From an uncultured Bacteroidia bacterium (GTDB lineage: Bacteria > Bacteroidota > Bacteroidia > Bacteroidales > F082), in assembly GCA_913009755.1 (NCBI GenBank), contig CAJVWU010000007.1:19032-83031 (forward strand): a DNA stretch of 64,000 nt, in the 5' to 3' direction. Below the pieces are notes generated by a model. That model searched no databases, was not told where the DNA came from, and saw only the letters and a list, made by a program, of their open reading frames with translations. Shown here in pieces: positions 31,843 through 42,544 of this stretch. Position 1 is the first letter of the stretch. Every line of letters starts with the position of its first letter. The translations under genes were made by a program, and so were the position numbers.

Positions 31843-34353
31843 ATGTTTCGAAATATAATCCGATTAACTTTATTTTTTATTTTTTCAGTGGTTGCTGGAT
31901 ATCTTATTTCAGCACAAGAATCTAAACCCGATTACAAGATTTCACCGCAAGGTGATACAATCAACATACAACCGGTTCAATTATCCCAGATTACATCAAG
32001 CATTGAAAAGGCTTATGACGTGATGAAAAAAGCAAAGAAGAACCTTGTTACCGATGTTGAGTTTGAAAAGTTTGATTCGGTGTATAATGCGGGCATGAAA
32101 GATCTCAATAAAAACAATAAAGCTATTTTAAAAAATGAGAAAAATCTGGATATACGTGATATTGATAATTACCTTCAACGATGGGAAACAAATTTGAACC
32201 AGGCCAATCTCTGGAAAAATAAAATACAGGACAGGATTAAAATCCTGAACAATGATCTGTTCAATATTGCCATGCTAAAAGAGCAGTGGGAGCTTACCTA
32301 TAAAAATGCCAGGGAATCAGGGGTTCCTAACAATGTACTGACCAGCGTTTCGGAACTGATCACAAAACTGAAAACATTTGAAAAGGATATTAAAAAACAG
32401 CAAAACGAAAGTCTGAAAAAACAGAACAACCTCACCAAGACATTGCTGATTATTGACAGTACAATAACCGCGCTTAACAACCAGAAATCAACAATTCAAT
32501 CGGACTACCTGCGACAGGACAGTCCACCATTGTGGAATGCTGCCGACTCAACAATAAACGCTGTAAGTTTAAAAAAACTCATCAATCAATCATTTGAAAC
32601 CAACCAAAAAAGCTTTACCCTTTTTATAGAGAGCAATAAGAATATATATATCTTTCACACGATACTTTTCTTTATTTTATGGGGATTACTGTTTTTTTTA
32701 TATAAATATTCTTCCAAACAGGGGTTTGCTGAAGATAACCAGGATGAAAACAAAGTTGAACTGACCAAAGCGCGAGATGTAATTTCCAGACATGTCATCT
32801 CCGCCCTTATTATCGGCCTGTTCTTTTCTTTATGGTTTTATCCTTCAATGATCATTTCAGTTATTGAAGTTATTCAATTGTCGTATATTATTATTGCAAT
32901 AATTTTCCTGCCGGCATTCCTGAACAAAAAGATAAAACCTTTTCTCTACGCTATTCTCATTATCTTTTTTATCAACATCTTCCAGGTGATGATCCCGGCA
33001 AAAACTTTGTTCACGAGAATAATCCTGCTTACGGAAAATATACTCGGGACATGGATATTATATCAGGTGATTAAATCCGGAAAAACAATTTCAGTCAGTT
33101 TAAAAGAAAATAAGTGGGAGTTTTTCCTGAAACTTGTTCCTGTTTTCTTTGCCTTTCTGGTGGCATCATTCATCGCGAATGTATTTGGTTTTGTAAACAT
33201 TGCTGTATTACTGAGCAACACGGTCGTCAATTCAATCATCAACTTCATCATCGTCGTGTTGGTTGTCAGGGTATTAAACAGTGCTTTTTCTATCCTTTTA
33301 CGGATGCCTCTGGTCCTGAAACTAAACCTGATCAGAAACCACCTTTATTTAATTGAAAAACGGATCCATCAAACCGTCAGGCTCATAGCCATCCTGCTTT
33401 GGTTTAAATCAATCTTTAAAAACCTGAATATTTATAATAATGTTTACGAATGGACAACCGGATTAATCCAAACTTCATGGAGTATTGGTAAAACCACTAT
33501 TGAGTTTGGGGGAATACTTAACTTTTTCCTGATTATTGTCATAACCTATTATGTAGCAGGTTTTGTAAAATCCATACTAAAAGAAGAAGTTTTTCCGCGT
33601 ATCAGGTTGCCACGGGGTGTCCCCGGTGCCATAACTATGATCACCGGCTATTTTATTGCCGGTTATGGTATTTTCCTGGCCATTGCCGCAATGGGAGTTG
33701 ACCTGGGAAAATTCGGATTGTTGGCCGGTACGCTGGGTGTTGGCATCGGTTTTGGATTGCAGGGCATTGTCGCCAACTTTATTGCCGGACTGGTGCTGGC
33801 TTTTGAACGTCCCATCCAGGTTGGCGACACGATTGAAGTAAATAACCTGATGGGAGATGTGGTTTCTATTGGTGTCAGGTCAAGTACCATCAGGACTTTT
33901 GACGGCTCTGAAGTCATTATTCCCAACAGTACACTGATTACCAACGATGTTGTGAACTGGACCTTGTCAGACCGCAAGAAAAGGCGGGACATTCACGTTG
34001 GTGTGGCTTATGGCAGCGACCCGCACCAGGTGATCGAAATAATTAAAAAAGTAGCCAGCGAACACCCCAATGTATTAAAGACACCCGCCCCCTGGGCTTT
34101 GTTTGACGGCTTTGGAGACAGTTCGCTTAATTTCAGGATCAGGATATGGACAACCATGGACACGGGAATGACCACAAAAAGTGACGTGGCCATTGGCGTT
34201 TATGATGCCCTTGCAGAAGCGGGCATCGAAATCCCGTTTCCCCAGCAAGACATTCACCTCCGGTCAATTGACCCTGACATCGAAAAAAAAGCTTTCAGGG
34301 AAAAAACGGAACAAAACAAAAAAAAGCCACAAGCCGGCAAAAAACAGGTGTAA
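31843..34353 (+). CDS. Large MscS-family mechanosensitive channel
   Basis: 836 aa from ATG 31843 (a GTG at 31834 is also in frame). Signal-like segment, then a periplasmic helical region (about 30-260) with coiled-coil stretches such as KTFEKDIKKQQNESLKKQNNL, then about ten membrane helices, then the MscS core: pore helix AGTLGVGIGFGLQGIVANFIAGLVLAFERPIQVGD and beta domain TIEVNNLMGDVVSIGVRSSTIRTFDGSEVIIPN. The C-terminal tail is Lys/Gln-rich. Size and long N-terminus are like MscK/MscM-type channels. Protects against osmotic downshock. Confidence 0.93.
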   Translation: MFRNIIRLTLFFIFSVVAGYLISAQESKPDYKISPQGDTINIQPVQLSQITSSIEKAYDVMKKAKKNLVTDVEFEKFDSVYNAGMKDLNKNNKAILKNEKNLDIRDIDNYLQRWETNLNQANLWKNKIQDRIKILNNDLFNIAMLKEQWELTYKNARESGVPNNVLTSVSELITKLKTFEKDIKKQQNESLKKQNNLTKTLLIIDSTITALNNQKSTIQSDYLRQDSPPLWNAADSTINAVSLKKLINQSFETNQKSFTLFIESNKNIYIFHTILFFILWGLLFFLYKYSSKQGFAEDNQDENKVELTKARDVISRHVISALIIGLFFSLWFYPSMIISVIEVIQLSYIIIAIIFLPAFLNKKIKPFLYAILIIFFINIFQVMIPAKTLFTRIILLTENILGTWILYQVIKSGKTISVSLKENKWEFFLKLVPVFFAFLVASFIANVFGFVNIAVLLSNTVVNSIINFIIVVLVVRVLNSAFSILLRMPLVLKLNLIRNHLYLIEKRIHQTVRLIAILLWFKSIFKNLNIYNNVYEWTTGLIQTSWSIGKTTIEFGGILNFFLIIVITYYVAGFVKSILKEEVFPRIRLPRGVPGAITMITGYFIAGYGIFLAIAAMGVDLGKFGLLAGTLGVGIGFGLQGIVANFIAGLVLAFERPIQVGDTIEVNNLMGDVVSIGVRSSTIRTFDGSEVIIPNSTLITNDVVNWTLSDRKKRRDIHVGVAYGSDPHQVIEIIKKVASEHPNVLKTPAPWALFDGFGDSSLNFRIRIWTTMDTGMTTKSDVAIGVYDALAEAGIEIPFPQQDIHLRSIDPDIEKKAFREKTEQNKKKPQAGKKQV

Positions 34354-34401
34354 AAGGCAAACTGGATACAAACGACAAGAACCAGGTAAAAGAATAACCC
34401 C

Positions 34402-35478
34402 ATGAAAAAGAGTTTCGAAAACATATTACCTTACGTTAGCGGGCTGAGGTTCTGGATAATATTTGCCTCCATTGTGATTGTCCTGGCCGCCATGAAAGAA
34501 GCCCGTTACATTATTAACATCATCCTGCTGGCTTTTTTTATTACATCCATCTCCATCGGCCCTATCGAATGGATGAAAAAGAAAGGCCTGCCCGAATTGT
34601 GGGCTATCCTGATCATGATCTTATCTTTTATTGTCGTAATTTCGCTTACCATATTCATTGTGGGTTCCTCGGTCAATAATTTTGTTTTGAAGATGCCTTA
34701 TTATAATGAAAGGTTTAACCGGCTTTGGCTCGAGACACACCGGTGGCTTGTTGAGCATGGGTTTGTTAATAAAAACTTCAGCCCGTTGCAAGAACTTAAC
34801 CCCGGTAATATCCTAAAAATTGCCGGCGGTTTTTTTACCGGGTTCGGCAATGTGATGGGTACTTTTTTCCTCGTGTTTATTATTTATGTTTTTATGCTGT
34901 TTGAAATATCTGTTTTTTCGAGGAAACTCAAATTGATAAAACCAAAGTCAGTACAATCGGTTGACGAGGTTTTGAGAAGTCTGGTGAAGTATTTTGGAAT
35001 TAAAACCTTAACAAGTTTTTCAACCGGGTTTTTCATTGCCATCGGGTTGCTCATTCTTGGTGTTGATTTCCCTGTTTTATGGGGATTCCTGGCTTTCATC
35101 CTGAATTTCATCCCCAGCATCGGTTCTTTCATAGCCGCCATTCCGGCCGTCCTGTTGTCCCTGATTTTGCTGGGGCCCTTCGGGGCCCTGATCACCGTGA
35201 TTATGTATTTCGTGATCAATACCATTATCGGAAATATTTTAGAACCGCAACTTATGGGGCGGAACCTCGGTATTTCCCCCTTGTTTGTATTCGTTGCCAT
35301 GATCTTCTGGGGTTATATCCTTGGCACAATTGGTATGCTGATTGCCACTCCCCTGATCATCATGATCAAGATCATTCTTGACAGCAGGCCGGTAACAAAA
35401 GATATAGGCACTTTGCTTGGCAACGGCCTTACGGTCCATGCGCTGGAAGATGAGCAGAAAAAGCAGGACCTTATGTAA
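34402..35478 (+). CDS. AI-2E family (PerM-like) permease
   Basis: 358 aa with about eight helices. GPIEWMKKKGLPELWAILIMILSF near the N-terminus; the conserved core IGLLILGVDFPVLWGFLAFILNFIPSIGSFIAAIPAVLLSL and GNILEPQLMGRNLGISPLFVFVAMIFWGYILG is diagnostic. The family includes quorum-signal exporters and ion antiporters, so substrate is open. Lies 48 bp after the MscS gene. Confidence 0.93.
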   Translation: MKKSFENILPYVSGLRFWIIFASIVIVLAAMKEARYIINIILLAFFITSISIGPIEWMKKKGLPELWAILIMILSFIVVISLTIFIVGSSVNNFVLKMPYYNERFNRLWLETHRWLVEHGFVNKNFSPLQELNPGNILKIAGGFFTGFGNVMGTFFLVFIIYVFMLFEISVFSRKLKLIKPKSVQSVDEVLRSLVKYFGIKTLTSFSTGFFIAIGLLILGVDFPVLWGFLAFILNFIPSIGSFIAAIPAVLLSLILLGPFGALITVIMYFVINTIIGNILEPQLMGRNLGISPLFVFVAMIFWGYILGTIGMLIATPLIIMIKIILDSRPVTKDIGTLLGNGLTVHALEDEQKKQDLM

Positions 35479-35497
35479 AACGAAAACAAAAAAATTT

Positions 35498-35992
35498 GTG
35501 GAAGATATTATCGGTTATATCATTCTTTTTGCATTAGGACTGGGAGCACTCTACCTGTATCAATGGCGTAAAGATAAAATACGGATCTTACCTGTTTCCG
35601 ATCAACATTATCAGGAATTACGACTGATGATCTTCATCCGCAGACAACATGGCGAAATACAAAACCTCATTTTCCGCGTCAGCGCAAAAAAAGATATCAT
35701 AATTCAGGACATCCTGGTTGAAATGATTTCATCCAAACAGGAAACCACATCCTTATCCCTTAAACATCTTCTGGAAGATAGCGGGTTTCCTGTGCACATA
35801 TCTTCAGGTAAGTCTTCTGATTTCGAGGTAACAATGGAAAAGTTCAGGACTGAAATTACCCGCCAATCCCAACAATTCAACACCTTCAGGCTGGTAGCCG
35901 AAACAATTAAAGGTAAAAAATTCAAATCACACCGGCTGGCATTCAGCAAATACTGGTCAGTTTTCAAACCGGACAGCGGGAAGTATAATTAG
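35498..35992 (+). CDS. Membrane-anchored hypothetical protein
   Basis: 164 aa from a GTG at 35498, chosen because the upstream ATG (35417) lies inside the permease gene. One N-terminal helix (DIIGYIILFALGLGALYLYQW) then a soluble basic domain (LRLMIFIRRQHGEIQNLIFRVSAKKDIIIQDILVEMI ... LVAETIKGKKFKSHRLAFSKYW). No family recognised. Confidence 0.6.
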   Translation: MEDIIGYIILFALGLGALYLYQWRKDKIRILPVSDQHYQELRLMIFIRRQHGEIQNLIFRVSAKKDIIIQDILVEMISSKQETTSLSLKHLLEDSGFPVHISSGKSSDFEVTMEKFRTEITRQSQQFNTFRLVAETIKGKKFKSHRLAFSKYWSVFKPDSGKYN

Positions 35993-36160
35993 ATTCTGTA
36001 AAATATGAAAAGTGAAATTAAAATATACCCTTTTATTCAAATCAATAAACAATAAAAACCCGACACTATGATAATCCCTGATATCCAATCAAATACTGAT
36101 CAATTGTTAAAAATCTTACATCGAAAATCCAAAAATCTTTCATTTATCCGTTCCATTCCT

Positions 36161-36168
36161 TAATTTTG
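36161..36168 (+). promoter_or_regulatory. -7 element for the S9 peptidase gene
   Basis: TAATTTTG, a TAnnTTTG match 29 bp upstream of the ATG. Confidence 0.4.
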
Positions 36169-36196
36169 TTATTTAAACCAAAAACCAACCATCATC

Positions 36197-38281
36197 ATGA
36201 AGAAATTAACATTGATTTTAATTGCATTGGTTTTCATGCTTACCGCCTGCGAGCAGAAACAAAATAACGCGAAAAAAGCGATCATCGGCAAACCTGTACT
36301 CACCCTCACCAGCGACCGGATGACACCCGAAGTGTTGTGGGCTTTCGGACGGGTGAGCGGGCAACAGGTTTCCCCGGACCATGAAACAGTGTTATATGGT
36401 GTAACCTATTATTCCATTGAACAAAACAAAGGCAACCGCGAACTTTACACCGTGGATGTTAGCGGCAACAACAAAAAACAAATAACCCATTCGGCAAAAA
36501 GCGAATTCAACGCCTTGTGGCGGCCTGACGGGAAGAAGATCGGTTTCCTGACCTCCGAAAGCGGCTCTGTCCAACTATGGGAAATGAACCCTGACGGTAC
36601 AGCCCGGATGCAAATAACCAACATCGGGGGTGGCATCACCGGTTTCAAATATTCCCCCGACTGGAAAAAGATATTATATACAAAAGAAGTTCCCATCAAA
36701 AATAAGTTCGCCCCTTTGTATAAAGGCCTGCCTGATGCTACCGGCCGGCTGATGAACGATTTGATGTACCGCCACTGGGACGAATGGGTGGACAGTTACA
36801 GCCATATTTTTGTTGCCGATTATGACGGCGAAAAGGTCTGGAACGACAAAGACATCATGATTGGCCAGCCCTATCAATCACCGCTAAAACCCTTCGGCGG
36901 CATGGAGCAGGTCAATTGGAGCCCCGACAGTAAAACTATTGCTTACACCTGCAAAAAACTCACCGGAAAGGCGGCTACGCTTTCCACCAATTCCGACATC
37001 TATTTTTACAATATCGAAACCAAAAAGACAAAAAATATGACCGAAGGCATGATGGGTTTCGATGTGGGTCCCGTATTTTCACCCGACGGCCAATATTTTG
37101 CCTGGGAGAGCATGAAGCGCAACGGATATGAATCGGACCAAAACCGTCTGTTCCTGATGAACCTGAAAACAGGAGAGAAAATTTACGGTTCAAAGGGTTT
37201 TGACCAGAATGTTTACGGATTGATTTGGTCTGATGACAGTAAATCAGTCTTTTTCACCAGCGACTGGCACAGCCGTTTCCAGATATACAGATACAATGTG
37301 GATAAAAACACCATTGACAAGCTGACCAAAGGCATGCACGATTACAAGCGTGTGGCTTTTGCGGGCGACACACTCATCGGCGCCAGAAATTCCATACAGA
37401 TGCCTACCGAACTGTATGCCGTAAGCATTGCCGACGGTAAGCAAAAACAAATCACCTTTACCAACAAAGGGTTGCTCAACAAGCTCACCATGGGCAAAGT
37501 GGAAGAACGGTGGATGAAAACCAAAGACGGCAAGGATATGCTGACGCTCATCATCTATCCCCCGCATTTTGATCCTGACCGGAAATATCCTACCCTTTTA
37601 TACTGCAAAGGCGGACCGCAGGGACCCCTGAGCGAGAACTTCCATTACCGCTGGAATTATGAGATCATGGCCGCCAACGATTACATCATCGTAGCACCCA
37701 ACAGGAGAGGCGTTTCGGGTTTCGGACAGGCATGGCAGGAAGAGATCAGCGGTGATTATCACGGCAAAAGTATGGATGATTACCTGGTTGCCATTGACGA
37801 AATGGCCAAAGAACCGTATGTAGATGAAAATCACCTCGGTGCTGTAGGTGCCAGTGCCGGCGGATGGGCTGTTTATTACCTCGCCGGACACCACGATCAC
37901 AGGTTTAAAGCATTCATCGCCCACGACGGCGTGTTTAATGAAGAAGCCCAATATCTTGAAACCGATGAAATGTGGTTCGAAAACTGGGATGTCGGCGGGC
38001 CTTACTGGGACAAGAACAACAAAGTGGCACAGGAAAGTTATGCCCACTCACCGCATCTGTTTGTTGACAAATGGGACACCCCCATCCTAATTATTCACGG
38101 CGAAAGGGATTACCGGATCGTTTATTCTCAGGGGATGTCTGCCTTCAATGCAGCCATCTTAAAAGGGGTTCCTGCAGAATTCCTTTACTTCCCCGATGAA
38201 AGCCACTGGGTGCTGCACCCGCAAAACGCCATCCTGTGGCAGCGCGTCTTTTTCGACTGGCTGGACCGGTGGCTGAAGTAA
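36197..38281 (+). CDS. S9-family (prolyl-oligopeptidase-like) peptidase lipoprotein
   Basis: 694 aa. Lipobox LTAC (Cys18). N-terminal beta-propeller with WD40-like/TolB blades (LWRPDGKKIGFLTSESGSVQLWEMNPDG; VNWSPDSKTIAYTCKK; VFSPDGQYFAWESMKRNG), then an alpha/beta-hydrolase from about residue 420. Nucleophile Ser in GAVGASAGGWA, Asp in IHGERDYRIVYSQG, His in DESHWVL, so the triad is complete. Likely a periplasmic or surface-anchored dipeptidyl or oligopeptidase. The elbow reads GASAGG instead of the commoner GGSYGG. Confidence 0.95.
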   Translation: MKKLTLILIALVFMLTACEQKQNNAKKAIIGKPVLTLTSDRMTPEVLWAFGRVSGQQVSPDHETVLYGVTYYSIEQNKGNRELYTVDVSGNNKKQITHSAKSEFNALWRPDGKKIGFLTSESGSVQLWEMNPDGTARMQITNIGGGITGFKYSPDWKKILYTKEVPIKNKFAPLYKGLPDATGRLMNDLMYRHWDEWVDSYSHIFVADYDGEKVWNDKDIMIGQPYQSPLKPFGGMEQVNWSPDSKTIAYTCKKLTGKAATLSTNSDIYFYNIETKKTKNMTEGMMGFDVGPVFSPDGQYFAWESMKRNGYESDQNRLFLMNLKTGEKIYGSKGFDQNVYGLIWSDDSKSVFFTSDWHSRFQIYRYNVDKNTIDKLTKGMHDYKRVAFAGDTLIGARNSIQMPTELYAVSIADGKQKQITFTNKGLLNKLTMGKVEERWMKTKDGKDMLTLIIYPPHFDPDRKYPTLLYCKGGPQGPLSENFHYRWNYEIMAANDYIIVAPNRRGVSGFGQAWQEEISGDYHGKSMDDYLVAIDEMAKEPYVDENHLGAVGASAGGWAVYYLAGHHDHRFKAFIAHDGVFNEEAQYLETDEMWFENWDVGGPYWDKNNKVAQESYAHSPHLFVDKWDTPILIIHGERDYRIVYSQGMSAFNAAILKGVPAEFLYFPDESHWVLHPQNAILWQRVFFDWLDRWLK

Positions 38282-38732
38282 ATGGTTTATCGAATTCCTC
38301 CGGCTCTTACAATTGTCCTCCCCCCTCGCGCCAGTCTTCCCGCCCGGCCTGTGGGCAGGCGAGACCGGTGCGAAGATAGACACCGCAAACTATTATTACC
38401 GGGAAAAACAAAGCCAATTAAGTTAAGTTCTTTATCTTTGAAAATTAAGCCGTAATGAAGTTTTTGAGGTATTAGCTCTGGTCCAAGTCAGCCACCCCGC
38501 AGGGCGGCACGCAAGACTTGAACCAGTTTGGGTGCTCAACGAATATCCGCCGGGACTGAAACTACCCGTCGGATCAGCCCTCTGCCGGCTCAAGTTTTCC
38601 ATCCATTGCATTTGTACATGCAGGATGACCGGGCAGACATAATATATGCTACATAAAAAACCGATATAAATACACATAAACCATGTAGCATATATTATGT
38701 AATCTCTTATCTTTGAACAAAAACAGCAATGA
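38282..38732. other. Gene-poor stretch after the S9 peptidase
   Basis: 451 bp. The first 120 bp are GC-rich with a weak GCCCGCC/GGCAGGCG hairpin that could be a terminator. The last 100 bp hold the perfect inverted repeat at 38637-38700. No convincing coding frame. Confidence 0.6.
38637..38700. repeat. Perfect 18-bp inverted repeat
   Basis: ACATAATATATGCTACAT (38637-38654) and its exact reverse complement at 38683-38700, 28-bp spacer. It lies just upstream of the ATPase remnant. It could be an operator of the lost gene or a relic of a mobile element; no transposase is visible. Confidence 0.85.
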
Positions 38733-39134
38733 ATCCATTTACTCGACTTCTCGGAAATTTACACCTATTACACCCAGGTTGTTTGCAATTATGCATTTTC
38801 GGAAACAGAAAATAAACTGGAGTTACCACAGGCATATACAATAACAGATGATTTAATTGAGAACAGAAAAGCCGACTATCAAAATTCACTCCGCTTACTC
38901 CCTGAAAACCAGCGAAAGGTTGCAATAGCCGTTGCCAATGAAGGCATTATAAAAAAACCAACTGCAATTGATTTTATTTTAAAACACAGGCTTCCTTCCG
39001 TTTCTTCGGTTGCACAAGCATTAAAATCCCTTGAAAGCAAAGAGATCATCTGTTTAACAAATGATGGCTATACCGTTTACGATGTGTTTTTTAAGAGGTT
39101 TTTGCAGCGGTACTATGGAAAAGAGTTGAGATAA
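38733..39134 (+). pseudogene. 3' remnant of an AAA ATPase gene (COG1672-like)
   Basis: Open frame without a start codon from after the stop at 38730-38732 to TAA at 39132-39134, about 133 residues. SEIYTYYTQVVCNYAFSE resembles the 'HPYYxQxLC' segment near the end of archaeal-type ATPases, and LLPENQRKVAIAVANEGIIKKPTAIDFILKHRLPSVSSVAQALKSLESKEII is a winged helix typical of their C-terminus. The ATPase domain itself (P-loop onwards) is gone. Reads as a decayed gene rather than a start-site artefact. Confidence 0.75.
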
Positions 39135-39201
39135 AAATCCCCTTATTCCATCGCCGGCTTTATTGACAAGGAGTTTTGTTCCTGCCGCGTGGATAATCAA
39201 T

Positions 39202-39232
39202 TCTTTTTTTCCCAATGATTTAATACCTTTGC
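39202..39232 (+). promoter_or_regulatory. Promoter of the nucleotide-sugar operon
   Basis: TACCTTTGC (39224-39232) is a full -7 match, with a weak T-rich -33 region about 20 bp upstream; predicted 5' UTR about 40 nt before the UDP-glucose dehydrogenase ATG. Confidence 0.45.
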
Positions 39233-39277
39233 CAGCTTAATAAACAAACTGCTAATCTTAAACAAAATAATTGCTGA

Positions 39278-40600
39278 ATGAAAATAGTAATTGTAGGCAC
39301 AGGATATGTCGGACTGGTGTCGGGTGCTTGTTTTGCCGAAGTCGGCCTGGATGTTACCTGCGTTGACATTGACAAAAAAAAGATCAGGGACCTGAAACAG
39401 GGTAAACTCCCCATTTACGAACGGGGCCTTGAAGAAATTGTCCACAGAAACCTTGAAAAAGGCCGGTTACATTTCAGTACCAATCTTGCCGAATCGCTGG
39501 AGGAGGTCAGCGTTGTTTTCAGCGCGGTAGGCACACCCCCTGATGAAGATGGCAGCGCCGATCTTCAATATGTGCTGAATGTGGCCCGTGAGGTGGGTGA
39601 ACACATGAACGATTATATACTGGTTGTTACCAAAAGTACGGTCCCGGTCGGTACGGCAGAAAAAGTAAGGAAAGCGATCCAAGAGGCTCTCGATAAAAGA
39701 AAATCTGATTTCACATTTGATGTGGCATCCAACCCCGAGTTCCTGAAAGAAGGTGATGCCGTAAATGATTTCCTGAAACCGGACCGTATTGTTGTTGGCG
39801 TTGATTCCGACAAAGCCCGGAACCTGATGCAGCGGCTTTATAAGCCATTCACCATGAACGGACACCCGGTCATCATGATGGATATCGTTTCGGCCGAAAT
39901 GACCAAATATGCCGCCAATGCCATGCTGGCCACCAAGATCAGTTTCATGAACGACATTGCCAATCTGTGCGAGATCGCAGGTGCCGATGTCAACATGGTA
40001 CGAAAAGGGATTGGCTCCGACCCGCGCATCGGCAGATACTTTATTTATCCCGGGACAGGTTACGGCGGCTCCTGTTTCCCAAAAGATGTGAAAGCCCTGA
40101 TCAGAACTGCCCATCAGCATGGCTACGATATGGCCGTACTCAAAGCCGTTGAAGATGTCAATGAACGGCAGAAATCCATCCTTTTCGGGAAAGCCATGAA
40201 ATATTTTGACGGCAACCTGAAAGGCAAAACTTTCGCCTTATGGGGGCTGGCATTCAAACCGCAGACAGACGATATGCGCGAAGCACCTTCGAGGGTGGTC
40301 ATCAACAAATTACTGGAAGCCGGTGCCAAAGTGAAAACTTACGACCCCGTGGCCCTGGATGAAGCCAAACGGATATTCGGCGACAAGATCGAATTTGTAA
40401 ATGACCAGTACGAAGCCCTGATAGAGGTGGATGCTTTGTTTTTGATCACCGAATGGCCGGAATTTAAATTTCCGAGTTTCAAGATCATGAAAAAACTCAT
40501 GATAAAACCTGTTATTTTTGACGGAAGGAACATTTATGACAAATCGGAAATGAAAAATGAAGGATTCCGCTATTTTGGGATCGGCATTGGCGGCGAATAA
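39278..40600 (+). CDS. ugd: UDP-glucose 6-dehydrogenase
   Basis: 440 aa. Oxidises UDP-glucose to UDP-glucuronate with two NAD+. N-terminal Rossmann motif [47 protein letters not shown], then Lys in [27 protein letters not shown], catalytic Cys in [13 protein letters not shown], and [19 protein letters not shown]. All three family domains are complete. Feeds the decarboxylase encoded next. Confidence 0.97.
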   Translation: MKIVIVGTGYVGLVSGACFAEVGLDVTCVDIDKKKIRDLKQGKLPIYERGLEEIVHRNLEKGRLHFSTNLAESLEEVSVVFSAVGTPPDEDGSADLQYVLNVAREVGEHMNDYILVVTKSTVPVGTAEKVRKAIQEALDKRKSDFTFDVASNPEFLKEGDAVNDFLKPDRIVVGVDSDKARNLMQRLYKPFTMNGHPVIMMDIVSAEMTKYAANAMLATKISFMNDIANLCEIAGADVNMVRKGIGSDPRIGRYFIYPGTGYGGSCFPKDVKALIRTAHQHGYDMAVLKAVEDVNERQKSILFGKAMKYFDGNLKGKTFALWGLAFKPQTDDMREAPSRVVINKLLEAGAKVKTYDPVALDEAKRIFGDKIEFVNDQYEALIEVDALFLITEWPEFKFPSFKIMKKLMIKPVIFDGRNIYDKSEMKNEGFRYFGIGIGGE

Positions 40601-40704
40601 TTTTTTAAACATGAATAACCCATGGCAAATGGTGCTGACATACCGAAGAAAGTTAAAATACATTTCTTTGCGTCTTGACGCCTTTGCGTAAAACATATTA
40701 ACAA

Positions 40705-41646
40705 ATGAAACGGATTTTAGTCACGGGCGGAGCAGGATTTTTGGGATCACATCTGTGTGAACGGCTGCTGAACGGCGGGCACGAGGTGATCTCCCTCGAC
40801 AATTACTTTACAGGGATGAAACGCAACATCGTCCATCTGATGGATAACCCTTATTTTGAGGTGATCCGCCACGATGTGACCATGCCTTTTTTCATCGAGG
40901 TGGACCAAATCTACAACCTGGCCTGCCCTGCCTCCCCCATTCACTATCAATACAATCCCATTAAAACCGTAAAAACTTCGGTGATGGGTGCCATCAATAT
41001 GCTCGGGCTGGCTAAACGCATCAAAGCTAAAATCCTTCAGGCTTCCACCAGCGAAGTGTATGGCGACCCATTGGTCCATCCTCAAAAAGAAGATTACTGG
41101 GGCCATGTAAACCCCATCGGGAAAAGGTCGTGTTATGACGAAGGTAAACGCGTGGCCGAAACGTTGTATATGAGCTATCACGAACAAAACAATGTGCGCA
41201 TTAAGATAGCCCGGATATTCAATACCTATGGACCAAACATGCACCCCAACGACGGCAGGGTGGTTTCCAATTTCATCGTGCAGGCGCTCAAAGGTGAGGA
41301 TATCACGATTTATGGCGACGGGAATCAAACCCGCAGTTTCCAGTATGTTGACGACCTGATCGAAGGATTTGTCCGCCTGATGGATACACGCGAAGAATTC
41401 ATAGGCCCGGTCAACCTGGGAAATCCGGGAGAGTTTACCATACTTGAACTGGCTGAAAAAGTCCTTGAACTGACAGACAGCCAATCAAAACTGATTTTCA
41501 GACCTTTACCGGAAGATGATCCCATGCAGCGGCAACCCGACATTACCCTGGCAAAAAAAGAGCTGGGATGGGAACCAAAAATCCCGCTTGAAAAAGGGCT
41601 TGTCAAAACAATCAGCTATTTTGACCAACTACTGAAGGAGTTATGA
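40705..41646 (+). CDS. UDP-glucuronate decarboxylase (UDP-xylose synthase)
   Basis: 313 aa extended [18 protein letters not shown] cofactor loop, [32 protein letters not shown], Ser/Thr in [11 protein letters not shown], YxxxK as [11 protein letters not shown], and [22 protein letters not shown]. These are the UXS signatures. It would convert UDP-glucuronate from the preceding enzyme into UDP-xylose for surface polysaccharide. 104 bp after ugd; next gene overlaps by 4 bp. Confidence 0.95.
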   Translation: MKRILVTGGAGFLGSHLCERLLNGGHEVISLDNYFTGMKRNIVHLMDNPYFEVIRHDVTMPFFIEVDQIYNLACPASPIHYQYNPIKTVKTSVMGAINMLGLAKRIKAKILQASTSEVYGDPLVHPQKEDYWGHVNPIGKRSCYDEGKRVAETLYMSYHEQNNVRIKIARIFNTYGPNMHPNDGRVVSNFIVQALKGEDITIYGDGNQTRSFQYVDDLIEGFVRLMDTREEFIGPVNLGNPGEFTILELAEKVLELTDSQSKLIFRPLPEDDPMQRQPDITLAKKELGWEPKIPLEKGLVKTISYFDQLLKEL

Positions 41647-42509
41647 AAAACATCCTAATTACCGGAAGCAACGGCCAGTTAGGTTCAGAGATCAGGGATT
41701 TATCACCGGAATACCCGGATTATCAATTCAAATTCATTGATATTGATGAACTCGACCTGACAGATTCAGAAGCTGTAAAGGGTTATTTCCGTCAAAAACA
41801 TTTTGACTTTTGCATCAATTGTTCTGCCTACACCGCAGTGGACAAGGCGGAAGATGAGGATGGCAAAGCCATGGCTGTCAACTTCACGGCAGTAAAAAAT
41901 CTGGCACATATCCTTGCCGGGAAAAAGACTTTCCTTATTCATATTTCGACCGATTATATTTTTAACGGGAAAAATTATAAACCTTACACAGAAACCGATC
42001 CCACCTCCCCGCAATCGGTTTATGGGCTGTCGAAATTGAAAGGGGAAGAGTCCGTTTTGGAAAGCCCGGTTGATGCCATCATCATCCGAACTTCGTGGTT
42101 GTATTCGGGTTATGGAAATAACTTTGTCAAAACCATCCTACGCCTGGCAAAAGAACGGGATATGCTTAATGTGGTTGCCGATCAGGTGGGAACACCGACA
42201 TACGCAGGCGATCTGGCCAAAGCCATCCTGGAGATCATCGGTTCAAAGAATTTAAAACCAGACAAACAGGTTTATCATTTCAGCAACGAAGGGGTAACAA
42301 GCTGGTATGATTTTGCCCGTGCCATTGTGGATGAAAGCGGTTTCGGTTGCAAAGTGATGCCCATCGAAACAAAAGATTTCCCCACCAAAGCCAGTCGCCC
42401 GTTTTACAGCGTACTGAACAAGAGGAAAATAAAACATGATTTTAATATCCATATACCTTACTGGCGCGACAGCCTGTCTATAGTTATAAACAAACTGAAA
42501 AACGATTAA
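41643..42509 (+). CDS. rfbD: dTDP-4-dehydrorhamnose reductase
   Basis: 288 aa. [61 protein letters not shown] with Yxxx[32 protein letters not shown]. This is the complete RfbD/RmlD pattern: final reductive step of dTDP-L-rhamnose synthesis. rfbA-C are not in the window. Overlaps the UXS gene (ATGA), so translationally coupled. Confidence 0.95.
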   Translation: MKNILITGSNGQLGSEIRDLSPEYPDYQFKFIDIDELDLTDSEAVKGYFRQKHFDFCINCSAYTAVDKAEDEDGKAMAVNFTAVKNLAHILAGKKTFLIHISTDYIFNGKNYKPYTETDPTSPQSVYGLSKLKGEESVLESPVDAIIIRTSWLYSGYGNNFVKTILRLAKERDMLNVVADQVGTPTYAGDLAKAILEIIGSKNLKPDKQVYHFSNEGVTSWYDFARAIVDESGFGCKVMPIETKDFPTKASRPFYSVLNKRKIKHDFNIHIPYWRDSLSIVINKLKND

Positions 42510-42544
42510 AGTATTAATTTGTGAACCCAACAAATAAAGAAAAA

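Noticed and set aside
38282..38732. Possible hidden gene after the S9 peptidase
   Set aside because: All frames are interrupted or of poor composition; only repeats are supported.
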